NCBI GenBank assembly: GCA_963815965.1
Contig: CAWFIT010000002.1
Coordinates: forward strand, 166,015 to 230,014
Length of the DNA: 64,000 bases
Source of the DNA: DASVFB01 sp963815965
GTDB taxonomy: Bacteria; Actinomycetota; Thermoleophilia; Gaiellales; Gaiellaceae
Reading direction: 5' to 3'
Part shown: one piece after another, positions 1 to 8,033 of the stretch
How positions within the stretch are numbered: the first letter of the stretch is position 1
Layout: the number at the start of each line of letters is the position of its first letter
Made by a program: the position numbers and the translations under genes
The notes under the pieces: generated by a model
Told to the model about the DNA's origin: nothing
Database searches by the model: none
The model's input: only the letters and a program-made list of their open reading frames with translations

Positions 1-873
1 CAGTTCAACGCCCTCCTCGAGCAGGCCCAGAAGAGCTACGCGACGCAGAAGCGTCCCTTCCCGAAGGCCGGCACGCCGGAGTACGCGACGCTGAAGAACC
101 AGGCGGTGCAATACCTCGTCCAGCGCGCGGAGTTCCAGCAGGAGGCGGCGAAGCTCGGAGTCACGGTCTCCGACAAGGAGATCAACGACCGGCTCGACAA
201 GATCAAGAAGCAGTACTTCGGCGGCAGCGACTCGCGCTACAAGAAGCAACTGACGCAGCAGGGCCTCACCGACGAGCAGGTGAAGTCAGACATCAAGGCT
301 CAGCTGATCCAGGAGAAGATTTTCAACAAGGTGACGGCTGGTGTGACGGTTAGCAACGCGGAGCTCCAGAAGTACTACGACCAGCACCAGTCGCAGTACG
401 GAACGCCCGAGCAGCGCGACGTTGCGCACATTCTTGTTAAGAACAAGGTGCTCGCCGACAAGCTCTACAAGCGTGTGAAAGCCGGCGAGGACTTTGCCAA
501 GCTGGCCAAGCAGTACTCACAGGATCCGGGCTCCAAGAACGCCGGCGGCAAGCTGACGATCACGAAAGGTACGACCGTCGGTCCGTTCGACCAGACCGCG
601 TTCCTCCTGCAGACGGGCGCGGTCTCGCATCCGATCAAGACCGACTTCGGCTTCCATATCATCAAGGCGCTCAGTGCCGTCAAGCCGGCGAAGACCACGC
701 CGTTCACCAAGGTCAGAAAGACGATCCGCACGACGCTCCTACAGCAGAAGAAGAGCACGGCGACCACGAACTGGTCGACGAAGCTAAAGAAGGACTTCGA
801 CGGCAAGGTTTCGTACCAGACCGGGTACGCGCCGCCGGCGACGACGACGGCCCCCACGAGCACGACCGGCTAA
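1..873 (+). CDS. Parvulin-type peptidyl-prolyl isomerase / SurA-like foldase (5' end cut off)
   Basis: The reading frame is open from base 1, so the N-terminus, probably with its signal peptide or lipobox, lies outside the window. The visible 290 residues start in a SurA/PrsA-type N-terminal helical domain (motif 'SDKEINDRLDKIKKQYFGG'), followed by a parvulin PPIase domain ('RDVAHILVKNK', 'FAKLAKQYSQDPGSKNAGG', 'FGFHIIKALS') and a Thr/Ala-rich tail. Family members help exported proteins fold outside the membrane by proline isomerisation and chaperoning. A GTG at 106 is only an internal codon. The stop codon abuts the mazG start directly, suggesting co-transcription. Confidence 0.88.
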   Translation, partial: QFNALLEQAQKSYATQKRPFPKAGTPEYATLKNQAVQYLVQRAEFQQEAAKLGVTVSDKEINDRLDKIKKQYFGGSDSRYKKQLTQQGLTDEQVKSDIKAQLIQEKIFNKVTAGVTVSNAELQKYYDQHQSQYGTPEQRDVAHILVKNKVLADKLYKRVKAGEDFAKLAKQYSQDPGSKNAGGKLTITKGTTVGPFDQTAFLLQTGAVSHPIKTDFGFHIIKALSAVKPAKTTPFTKVRKTIRTTLLQQKKSTATTNWSTKLKKDFDGKVSYQTGYAPPATTTAPTSTTG

Positions 874-1667
874 GTGGCCGGCCTCGCGGAGGCCCTGGTC
901 GAGCTACAGGAGTTGACCCGCCGCCTGCGGCGCGATTGTCCGTGGGATCGCGAGCAAACCGCGCGGACGATCGTTCCGCACACGATCGAGGAGGCCTACG
1001 AGGTCGCCGACGCCGCCGTCGCACGCGACGACGAGAAGCTGCTCGACGAGCTCGGCGATCTGCTCTTCCAGGTCTACTTCCTCGCGCTGCTGCTCGAGGA
1101 GCGCGGGCAGGGAGACCTCGAGCAGGCTGCGCGGCTGGTTCAGGAGAAGCTCGTTCGCCGGCACCCGCACGTCTTCGGCGAAATCGAGGCTGAGACGCCC
1201 GGCCGCGTGCGTTCGAACTGGGAGGCGATCAAGCGTGATCAGGAAGGGCGCTCGGGAATCTTCCACGACGTGCCGGAGAATCTGCCGTCGCTCCTCTACG
1301 CGCGGAAGGTGCAGCGCCGCGCGGCTGCAATCGACTTCGAGTACCCGGACGTCCATGGTGCGCTTGCCGACCTCGACGACGAGGTGCTCGAGCTGAAGGA
1401 GGCGATCGACGTCGCGGGTGAGCCTGCACCCGAGACCGAGCCCGATGCGCACGTCTTCGAGGAGCTGGGCGACGTGCTGTTTGCCGCGGTGAACGTTGCA
1501 CGGCGCATCAACGTGGATCCTGAGCTCGCGCTTCGGTCGATGTCGCAGCGTTTTCGCGAGCGCGTCGAGCGCGCGGAGGAGCGCGCGTCCGCGGCGGGCG
1601 AAGCGTTCGCCGACCTTAGCCTCGAAGCGAAGGACGCGTACTTCGACGAGGCGAAGGAGGAGTTTCG

Positions 1668-1671
<4 letters not shown>
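874..1671 (+). CDS. mazG: Nucleoside triphosphate pyrophosphohydrolase MazG
   Basis: House-cleaning enzyme that hydrolyses (d)NTPs to NMP and pyrophosphate. It has two tandem MazG domains: the first holds the family signature 'CPWDREQT' (about residues 22-29) and the metal-binding pattern EEAYE...ELGDLLFQ (about 39-66); the second has 'EELGDVLFAAVNVAR' near residue 196. Length (265 aa) is normal for the full two-domain form. The GTG start follows the stop of the foldase gene with no gap, and the 3' end overlaps the enolase start by four bases (GTGA), so the genes are translationally coupled. Confidence 0.93.
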
Positions 1672-2939
<1,268 letters not shown>

Positions 2940-2949
2940 CGTAGGACGC

Positions 2950-4365
2950 ATGGCTGCCGCGGCTCCCCGCCGCACCAAGATCGTCGCGACGATCGGCCCA
3001 GTTTCCGAGAATCACGACACGCTGCTCGCTCTCGCCGAGGCGGGGATGGACGCCGCCCGCCTCAACTTCTCGCACGGGACGCACGCGGACATGGCGCGGC
3101 GCACCGAGCTCCTCCGGCAGGTGCAGGACGAGATCGGCCGTCCGTTGTCGATCATCGCGGATCTCCAGGGCCCGAAGCTCCGCATCGGCGAGCTGCCCGA
3201 GCGAGTTGTGCTTCAGCGCGGCGAGGGCGTGACGCTCGTCGGCGGCGAGCAACTGCAGGACGGTTCGCTGCCCGTCAGTCCCGCGGTGATCGGGGACGTG
3301 CTCAGGCCGGGGCACGAGGTGCTGATCGACGACGGGTTGATCCGGCTGAGGGTCGAAGAGGTCGTGCAGGGCCGCGTGCATTGCGCGATCCTCGTCGGCG
3401 GCCCTGTGTCGGCGCACAAAGGCGTGAACCTTCCGGGCGTTCCGCTTCCGATTCCGGCGCTGACGCGTAAGGACACGCTCGACCTGGAGGCGGCGCTTGC
3501 GCTCGAAGTGGACTTCGTCGCGCTCTCCTTCGTTCGCTCGGCCGCGGACGTGCGAGATCTGCGGAAGCTGATCGACGACGCCGGCTCGCCGGCGCAGGTG
3601 ATCGCGAAGATCGAAAAGGCGGAGGCCGTCGACACGCTCGACGAGGTACTTGCCGAGGCCGACGGCGTGATGGTCGCGCGAGGCGACCTCGGCGTCGAGA
3701 TCGGGCCCGCCGCGGTGCCGCTTCTGCAGAAGCGGATCATCCTTCGCTCACTCGAAGGCGGAAAGCCCGTGATCACCGCGACGCAGATGCTCGAGTCGAT
3801 GATCCATCAGCCCGAACCGACCCGCGCGGAGGCAAGCGACGTTGCGAACGCGATCCTCGACGGCACGTCTTCGGTGATGCTCTCCGGCGAGACCGCCGTC
3901 GGCGAGTACCCCGTCGAGGCTGTGCGAACGATGGACGAGATCGCCCGCGAGGTCGAGCCCAGCCTCGGTTACCGTCATCAAACCCCGGAAGTCGGCGACG
4001 CCCCGAGCGTCGGCAACGCGATGTCGAACGCGGCATGCGATCTCGCGGAAGCGCTGCGCGCGGCCGCGATTCTCGTACCGACGTTCAGCGGACGTACTGC
4101 GTCGATGGTCGCCCGGCTACGCCCGCGCCGTCCCGTCGTCGGGCTCAGCCACCATCAGTACGCGCTGCAGCAAATGGCGTTGGAGTGGGGAGTGACGCCG
4201 TTGCTGATTCCCGAGTCGCCGGACGTCGAGGATCTCTGGAACATCTGCATACGGGCGGCGCGCGAGGCCGGTGTCGTCATGCCAGGCGATCTCGTCGTGA
4301 TAACAGCCGGGACGCAGGTCAACATCCCCGGATCGACGAACGTCATCAAAGTCGACTCCGCCTAA
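2950..4365 (+). CDS. pyk: Pyruvate kinase
   Basis: Converts phosphoenolpyruvate and ADP to pyruvate and ATP, the step after enolase. I chose the ATG at 2950 (471 aa, the family length) because the conserved N-terminus 'RRTKIVATIGP' begins right after it; the frame is open further upstream into eno but without homology. Visible motifs: 'RLNFSHGTH', 'IADLQGPKLRIG', the active-site stretch 'VIAKIEKAEAVD', 'DGVMVARGDLGVE' and 'ITATQMLESM'. The C-terminal allosteric domain is complete. Confidence 0.96.
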   Translation: MAAAAPRRTKIVATIGPVSENHDTLLALAEAGMDAARLNFSHGTHADMARRTELLRQVQDEIGRPLSIIADLQGPKLRIGELPERVVLQRGEGVTLVGGEQLQDGSLPVSPAVIGDVLRPGHEVLIDDGLIRLRVEEVVQGRVHCAILVGGPVSAHKGVNLPGVPLPIPALTRKDTLDLEAALALEVDFVALSFVRSAADVRDLRKLIDDAGSPAQVIAKIEKAEAVDTLDEVLAEADGVMVARGDLGVEIGPAAVPLLQKRIILRSLEGGKPVITATQMLESMIHQPEPTRAEASDVANAILDGTSSVMLSGETAVGEYPVEAVRTMDEIAREVEPSLGYRHQTPEVGDAPSVGNAMSNAACDLAEALRAAAILVPTFSGRTASMVARLRPRRPVVGLSHHQYALQQMALEWGVTPLLIPESPDVEDLWNICIRAAREAGVVMPGDLVVITAGTQVNIPGSTNVIKVDSA

Positions 4366-4371
4366 CGGCTT

Positions 4372-4500
4372 TCGCGCGAAATCTGCGATTTCGCGCGAGG
4401 GAGACCTTGCAGGCGCGCTTCGCGCGCGTGCAATTGGGCGGCGATTGAAAGGGGGCTCCTTCGCTCGGGGTTGGCGTGCAGCGCGGCGGAGCCGCGCTGC
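4372..4500 (+). repeat. Composite palindromic repeat, copy 1 (stems a-b-c)
   Basis: The gap between pyk and the ftsB-like gene holds three ordered elements. Stem a is an 11-bp perfect inverted repeat, arms 4372-4382 and 4388-4398, loop ctgcg. Element b is the self-complementary AGGCGCGCTTCGCGCGCGT at 4411-4429. Stem c is GCAGCGCGGC/GCCGCGCTGC with loop gga, at 4478-4487 and 4491-4500. The same order and spacing recur at 7499, 7722 (reversed), 11807 and 14771 (reversed). Stem a may double as the pyk terminator. Confidence 0.8.
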
Positions 4501-4555
4501 CGGCGACAGGTTCACCTTCGAAGGATCGGGATCGAGCGGCGCGAAATTGCTGCAG

Positions 4556-4891
4556 ATGGGATCGCGGAGGCGCAAGCGCCCGGCCAGGTCTCGGCTCCTG
4601 CTCCGCTGGGGCGCCGTTGTCGGCGCCTGCGTCATTGCGGCGCTGTATTACAAGCCGGCGCGCGCGTACCTGCACACGCGCGACGCGGTCGACGCACGTG
4701 CTGCGGAGGTGCAGAAGTTGCGTCGGCAACACGAACACCTGCAGCGACTCGTCGCCGCCTCGACGAGCGACGCGGAGCTCGCGCGCGAGGCTCGCCGGCT
4801 CGGGCTCGTCAAGCCGGGGGAGCACCTGTTCATCGTGAAGGGGATCAACCGCTGGCTGAAACAGCACGCTAGCGTGGACGGCGGTGGATGA
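4556..4891 (+). CDS. Septum formation initiator family protein (FtsB/DivIC-like)
   Basis: Small bitopic membrane protein of 111 aa. A very basic cytoplasmic N-terminus (RRRKRPARSR) precedes one membrane helix (about residues 15-33, ending 'AALYYKPARAYL') and a coiled coil ('EVQKLRRQHEHLQRLV'), then the family ending 'LGLVKPGEHLFIV'. Such proteins bridge divisome components with FtsL and FtsQ. The ATG at 4556 is preferred; the frame is open to 4445 but that part is the palindromic repeat. The 3' end overlaps the DUF501 gene by eight bases. The eno-ftsB-DUF501 order is a common actinobacterial arrangement. Confidence 0.85.
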   Translation: MGSRRRKRPARSRLLLRWGAVVGACVIAALYYKPARAYLHTRDAVDARAAEVQKLRRQHEHLQRLVAASTSDAELAREARRLGLVKPGEHLFIVKGINRWLKQHASVDGGG

Positions 4892-5354
4892 TCGTGCCGT
4901 CGTCGAGCGTCAGCTGGGTCGCGCGCCTCGTGCGTTCAGCCGCGTAGCCGTTCGGTGCCCTTTCGGCCGCCCGGCGGTCACCGAGCAGGCGCCGTTCGAC
5001 GAGCATGGCAATCCATTTCCGACGACCTTCTGGCTGACGTGCCCGCATCTCGTTGCTGCGGTCTCGCGAGTCGAGGCAGCCGGAGGCGTCGAGCGCTGGA
5101 CCGAGCGCGCGAAGCACGATCGAGATCTGGCATCGAGCCTGCGGGACGCGAACGCCGAGCAGCAGCGGTTGCGCCCCGAGCTTCCCGTCGGTGTCGGCGG
5201 GAGCACGCGGAGCGGCAGCCTCAAGTGTCTGCACGCGCACGCCGCGTTCGCGCTCGCGCGTCCCGGGTACGACCTAGGCGACAGGATCCTCGCCGAGGTT
5301 CCGTCGCTGTGGCCCGGCGACGAGTGCTGCACGCGCGAGATGATCGATTCCTAA
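4884..5354 (+). CDS. DUF501 domain-containing protein
   Basis: A 156-aa cytoplasmic protein matching the actinobacterial DUF501 family. It shows the conserved cysteines and histidines in 'RCPFGRPAV', 'LTCPHLVAAVSRVEAAGGV' and 'SLKCLHAHAAFALARPGYD'. The motif set suggests metal binding, but the function is unknown. It starts inside the ftsB-like gene on GTG. Its stop codon sits inside the left arm of a 12-bp inverted repeat (see 5349-5492). Confidence 0.88.
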   Translation: MDDRAVVERQLGRAPRAFSRVAVRCPFGRPAVTEQAPFDEHGNPFPTTFWLTCPHLVAAVSRVEAAGGVERWTERAKHDRDLASSLRDANAEQQRLRPELPVGVGGSTRSGSLKCLHAHAAFALARPGYDLGDRILAEVPSLWPGDECCTREMIDS

Positions 5355-5492
5355 TGCGCGCACCCGTGGCTGGGGGCCTACACACGGCGCATCGCGGCCG
5401 CCTCGGCCGGCACCAAGGCGTTTAGCCTTGCCGCAGTCCGAGTCGACCACGCTGCTTGGTGCAGACCCTCCCCACGAGCACGCGCATTAGGA
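5349..5492. other. Structured element closed by a perfect 12-bp inverted repeat
   Basis: TCCTAATGCGCG at 5349-5360 is exactly repeated in inverse at 5481-5492, enclosing 120 bases. Inside, GCACCAAG (5410-5417) can pair with CTTGGTGC (5455-5462), while CAAGGC/GCCTTG (5414-5419 and 5425-5430) forms a competing hairpin using the same four bases. GTGG at 5366 can pair with CCAC at 5472. It could be a structured RNA, a cis-regulatory leader for the gene at 5517, or a small element with terminal inverted repeats. I cannot match it to a known RNA family, and the strand is unknown. Confidence 0.45.
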
Positions 5493-5516
5493 ACCGATCA
5501 TCTAGCTTCCAGCAAC

Positions 5517-5825
5517 GTGTCGATCCAGACTGCACGCACCGATTGGGAGCGCGGATTCGCCGAGCTCGAGGCTCAGAAGAGCGACCGTCGCCGGTACGCG
5601 CGTCTGCTCGACGCCGTCGACGCGGTGACTGCGGAGTTGCGTGCGCGGATCGGGCAGACGTTCACGCTCCAGCAACTCGTCGATGCCTACTCAGACGTCG
5701 ATCGCTGGGGTCGGCACGCAGTTGCGGAACGCGCACCGTACGCGGGGTGGCCTCGCGACCTCGCAGTCGTCGAGGACGCGGCCTTCCATCTCTATGCGCG
5801 AGGCGCGCTCGACTTCCAGCCGTGA
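5517..5825 (+). CDS. Conserved hypothetical protein (102 aa)
   Basis: A soluble, mainly helical acidic protein with no motif I recognise ('YARLLDAVDAVTAELRARIG', 'LQQLVDAYSDVDRW'). The GTG start lies 24 bases after the structured element. Its stop overlaps the start of the next small membrane protein gene by four bases (GTGA), so the two are probably translated together. No function is proposed. Confidence 0.6.
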   Translation: MSIQTARTDWERGFAELEAQKSDRRRYARLLDAVDAVTAELRARIGQTFTLQQLVDAYSDVDRWGRHAVAERAPYAGWPRDLAVVEDAAFHLYARGALDFQP

Positions 5826-5992
5826 ACACGAGGCGAGAACTCGACCGCCGGCGGCGACGCCGGAACCGCAACATCTACGTCGCAGTGCTCGTGATCGTCG
5901 CGTTCGGTATCGGCGTCGCCCTTGGTCAGGCCCTCCACGACAACCCTCAGCCAGGGGGCACGCAGACGACGGTTCTGACTTTCAAGCCGTAA
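5822..5992 (+). CDS. Small single-pass membrane protein (56 aa)
   Basis: Coupled to the preceding gene by a GTGA overlap. A strongly basic N-terminus (RRRRRR cluster) is followed by one membrane helix ('IYVAVLVIVAFGIGVALGQA') and a short polar tail with Gly and Thr. Topology is likely cytoplasmic N-terminus and extracellular C-terminus. It may anchor or partner the 102-aa protein, but this is inferred only from position. Confidence 0.6.
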   Translation: MNTRRELDRRRRRRNRNIYVAVLVIVAFGIGVALGQALHDNPQPGGTQTTVLTFKP

Positions 5993-6035
5993 TACGTTTC
6001 AATCTAGGGCACCTTTGGGTAGGTTTCTTTCCACT

Positions 6036-6626
6036 GTGGCCTACCGTGATGTTCCCGGGCGCCGTGTGCCTGCGACCGAGCCCGACTGGCTGACTCTCGG
6101 CCAGGCGGCGAAGTACCTCGGCGTGGCGCAGAGCACGATCCGCAAATGGTCCGACCAGGGCCGGGTGCCGGCGTTCTATACACCCGGCGGTCACCGCCGC
6201 TACCGGCGCGCGGATCTCGACAAGTTCCTCGAGAGCTCCGGTCCGGGCAGGCGCGATACGGCCGGGCCGGCGGTCCTCGTCGTGGACGACGACGACCGCA
6301 TGCGCGAGTACATGCGCGCGAGTCTCGAGCTCGAGGGCTACTCGGTATTCGAGGCGGGGAACGCGGAGGAGGGAATGGCGGTGCTCGATGGCGAGCAGCC
6401 GCCGCAGCTCATCCTCCTCGACGTGATGATGCCCGGGACTGACGGCTGGGAGATGCTCCAGCGAATTCAGGAACGGCACGGCTCGATCCCGGTGATCATG
6501 TTCAGCGGCCAGGTGGACGAGCTTTCGGCGCAGAATGCGGAGGAGCGCGGCGCGTCCGCATTCGTCGGCAAGCCGTTCGACCCGCAGCACCTGATCGAGC
6601 AGGCAAAGGCCATACTGCCGATCTGA
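6036..6626 (+). CDS. HTH (BldC/MerR-like) - receiver domain fusion regulator
   Basis: The N-terminus (about residues 18-63) is a helix-turn-helix of the excisionase/BldC type ('LTLGQAAKYLGVAQSTIRKW', 'FYTPGGHRRYRRADLDKFL'). After a short linker comes a complete response-regulator receiver (about 80-196) with the acidic pocket 'VVDDDD', the phosphoacceptor Asp in 'LLDVMMPG', 'VIMFSG' and Lys in 'VGKPFD'. DNA-binding first and receiver last is the reverse of the usual order. A GTG at 6036 is used; a TTG at 6015 in frame is an alternative. GGTAGG (6018-6023) and CCTACC (6040-6045) flank the start and could be a self-operator. No kinase gene is adjacent. Confidence 0.85.
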   Translation: MAYRDVPGRRVPATEPDWLTLGQAAKYLGVAQSTIRKWSDQGRVPAFYTPGGHRRYRRADLDKFLESSGPGRRDTAGPAVLVVDDDDRMREYMRASLELEGYSVFEAGNAEEGMAVLDGEQPPQLILLDVMMPGTDGWEMLQRIQERHGSIPVIMFSGQVDELSAQNAEERGASAFVGKPFDPQHLIEQAKAILPI

Positions 6627-6659
6627 AGACTTGTCTCTCGCTTCGAGACGCGCTCCAGT

Positions 6660-6790
6660 TTGACCATGTGCGTCCTCGCCGCGCTAATACTCACGCGTGT
6701 ACGCCGGCGTCCACTACTCGCTCGACGTGCTCGCAGGTGGCCGCGCTCGGCTTGTTCGTCACTACAGCTCTTCGGCTGCTTCTAACAGTC
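6660..6790 (+). pseudogene. Decayed PAP2-family phosphatase fragment
   Basis: The stretch from 6691 reads 'SRVYAGVHYSLDVLAGG', an exact match to the third PAP2 phosphatase motif (S-R-x5-H-x3-D). The preceding hydrophobic residues ('MCVLAALIL') lie in another frame from 6666, and a hydrophobic continuation ('VAALGLFVTTALRLLLTVL') in a third. An in-frame TAA at 6685 blocks the motif frame upstream. So two frameshifts and a missing 5' part mark a remnant of a membrane phosphatase gene, now partly overlapped by the opposite-strand gene ending at 6762. Confidence 0.55.
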
Positions 6791-7166
6791 CTGCGACGAT
6801 CACGGCCAGCGCAGCTACCAGGCTGATCCAGATCCCGATCCCGCGCCCGTCCGCGGGAAGGAATTGCTCGGGAATCGAGATCAGGCGGATGAGGACGAAG
6901 ACGGTCGCGACCGCGCCGAGCGCGATCACCACGAGACTTTCGGGCACGGCCGCCGGCGGCTCGATTCCAGCCTGGCGCAGGGCGACGAGGGCGAGCACCG
7001 CGAGGCCGATGAAGAAGACGAGCTTGCCTAGGACGCCCGTGTGCCAGCCGATCACGCTGATGGTCAGGCCGTCGCCGGAGCCCACGTACCAGCCCATCAG
7101 CGTCGAGAGCAGCAGGATCAGCCCGGAGAGCCACGTGAGCCGCTCGCCGGCCGCCCAGAGGCGCAT
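6762..7166 (-). CDS. Small integral membrane protein (about 134 aa)
   Basis: Four predicted membrane helices ('LSGLILLLSTLMGWYVG', 'GKLVFFIGLAVLALVAL', 'SLVVIALGAVATVFVLI', 'IGIWISLVAALAVIVAGLL'). No catalytic or transport motif is visible. Start chosen at the ATG whose product begins 'MRLWAAGERLTW', just before the first helix; the frame is open further upstream to 7280. It resembles the small four-helix membrane proteins often annotated as DUF in Actinobacteria, with unknown function. Confidence 0.65.
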   Translation of the reverse strand: MRLWAAGERLTWLSGLILLLSTLMGWYVGSGDGLTISVIGWHTGVLGKLVFFIGLAVLALVALRQAGIEPPAAVPESLVVIALGAVATVFVLIRLISIPEQFLPADGRGIGIWISLVAALAVIVAGLLEAAEEL

Positions 7167-7278
7167 TTGCGAGGGCGGCCTGCCAGGCTCGCGGATGGGC
7201 TCATTTGTTTGCACGAGGTAAAGTATGTTCACAGTGGAGAGCAGAAGGCGCGGTACGGTCACCGAGGAGGGGGTCATC

Positions 7279-7494
7279 ATGCGTGATGTCGAGGCCGCGG
7301 AGCGCGAGCCCGCAGGCGATTTCGTGGACTTTCTCGCTGCTGGAGCGCGCGTGAAAGGGGAGTTCCACTGCTCCGAATGCGGCTACGGCGTCACCGTGTT
7401 CCGAGCTCTCCCGGTCTGCCCGATGTGCGGCGGCAACGAGTGGGAACAGAGCGCCTGGAGCCCGCTCACCCGCGCGCGCAGCATCGTTCAGTAG
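7279..7494 (+). CDS. Zinc-ribbon protein (71 aa)
   Basis: The C-terminal half carries two CxxC knuckles ('FHCSECGYG' and 'LPVCPMCGG'), a rubredoxin-like zinc ribbon. The N-terminus is acidic and without motif. The ATG at 7279 is preceded by a strong ribosome site (GAGGAGGGGG, 7264-7273), which decides the start over upstream in-frame codons. A role in metal sensing or RNA/protein binding is possible, but nothing specific can be said. Confidence 0.7.
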   Translation: MRDVEAAEREPAGDFVDFLAAGARVKGEFHCSECGYGVTVFRALPVCPMCGGNEWEQSAWSPLTRARSIVQ

Positions 7495-7498
7495 CCGT

Positions 7499-7722
7499 TT
7501 CGCGCGACATCTGCGATTTGGCGCGAGGCAGACGCCGTGCGCGCTTCGCGCGCGTGATCGAGAGCGGATTTTGAGATAGACGCTTCGCCGGCAGCGTGGC
7601 TTGGCCACGCTGCAAGCAGACGACGCGTCGAAGAAGTAAACCTCTCAGGCGCCACCGTTGGACGCGCGCGCGAAGCGCGCCCGTCCGGTCTTCTCGCTGA
7701 AAGTGCAAAGCACTTTCAGCGA
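7499..7722. repeat. Composite palindromic repeat, copies 2 and 3 back to back
   Basis: A degenerate stem a (7499-7525) and element b (7537-7556) in forward order lead to stem c (GCAGCGTGGC 7591-7600, loop ttg, GCCACGCTGC 7604-7613). Beyond it, on the other strand, follow b (around 7660-7677) and a perfect 13-bp stem a (7694-7706 and 7710-7722, loop aaa). The two copies are inverted and share one stem c. Compared with copies at 4478 and 11911, stem c has C-to-T and G-to-A changes that keep pairing. Confidence 0.75.
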
Positions 7723-7735
7723 AGGGCTAGCGAAG

Positions 7736-7987
7736 CTAAAGCCCAAACAGGCGCTGTACCTCGGCCCACACGGTGAGGCTGAGGACGACGAAGACGAACA
7801 CGAGCAGCGCCAGCGTGAACGCGAAGCGTAGGCCGGCGAACTGAGCGGCGCGGCGGCGCTCGACGCGAAGCCGCCGCTTCGTCCGGTGGAAGCGGTACGC
7901 CGACCGGATCGCCTCACTCGAGTCCACCGGCGGCGTGTCTGCGGCCTGGGCTTCGTCCGCGTCGACCTGTGCTTCGGGCCTCGCCAC
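7736..7987 (-). CDS. Small single-pass membrane protein (83 aa)
   Basis: An acidic N-terminal stretch is followed by a basic helix ('RSAYRFHRTKRRLRVERRR') and a C-terminal membrane helix ('FTLALLVFVFVVLSLTVW'). The GTG at 7987 is chosen because the frame upstream of it runs into the divergent phosphatase gene. Function is unknown. It is divergent from the GAF/PP2C gene, with 46 bases between the starts. Confidence 0.6.
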   Translation of the reverse strand: MARPEAQVDADEAQAADTPPVDSSEAIRSAYRFHRTKRRLRVERRRAAQFAGLRFAFTLALLVFVFVVLSLTVWAEVQRLFGL

Positions 7988-8033
7988 GTGGCAGAAGTCT
8001 AGTGCGGAAGCGATACTTGTTCCGGTTTCGCCG

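Noticed and set aside
5349..5492. The structured element considered as a tRNA, signal-recognition RNA or RNase P RNA
   Set aside because: No tRNA arms, no GGAAG tetraloop region and no RNase P core sequences were found.
6660..6690. TTGACC and TAATAC considered as a promoter
   Set aside because: The spacing is 19 bases and the region lies in the PAP2 remnant with no gene suitably placed downstream.
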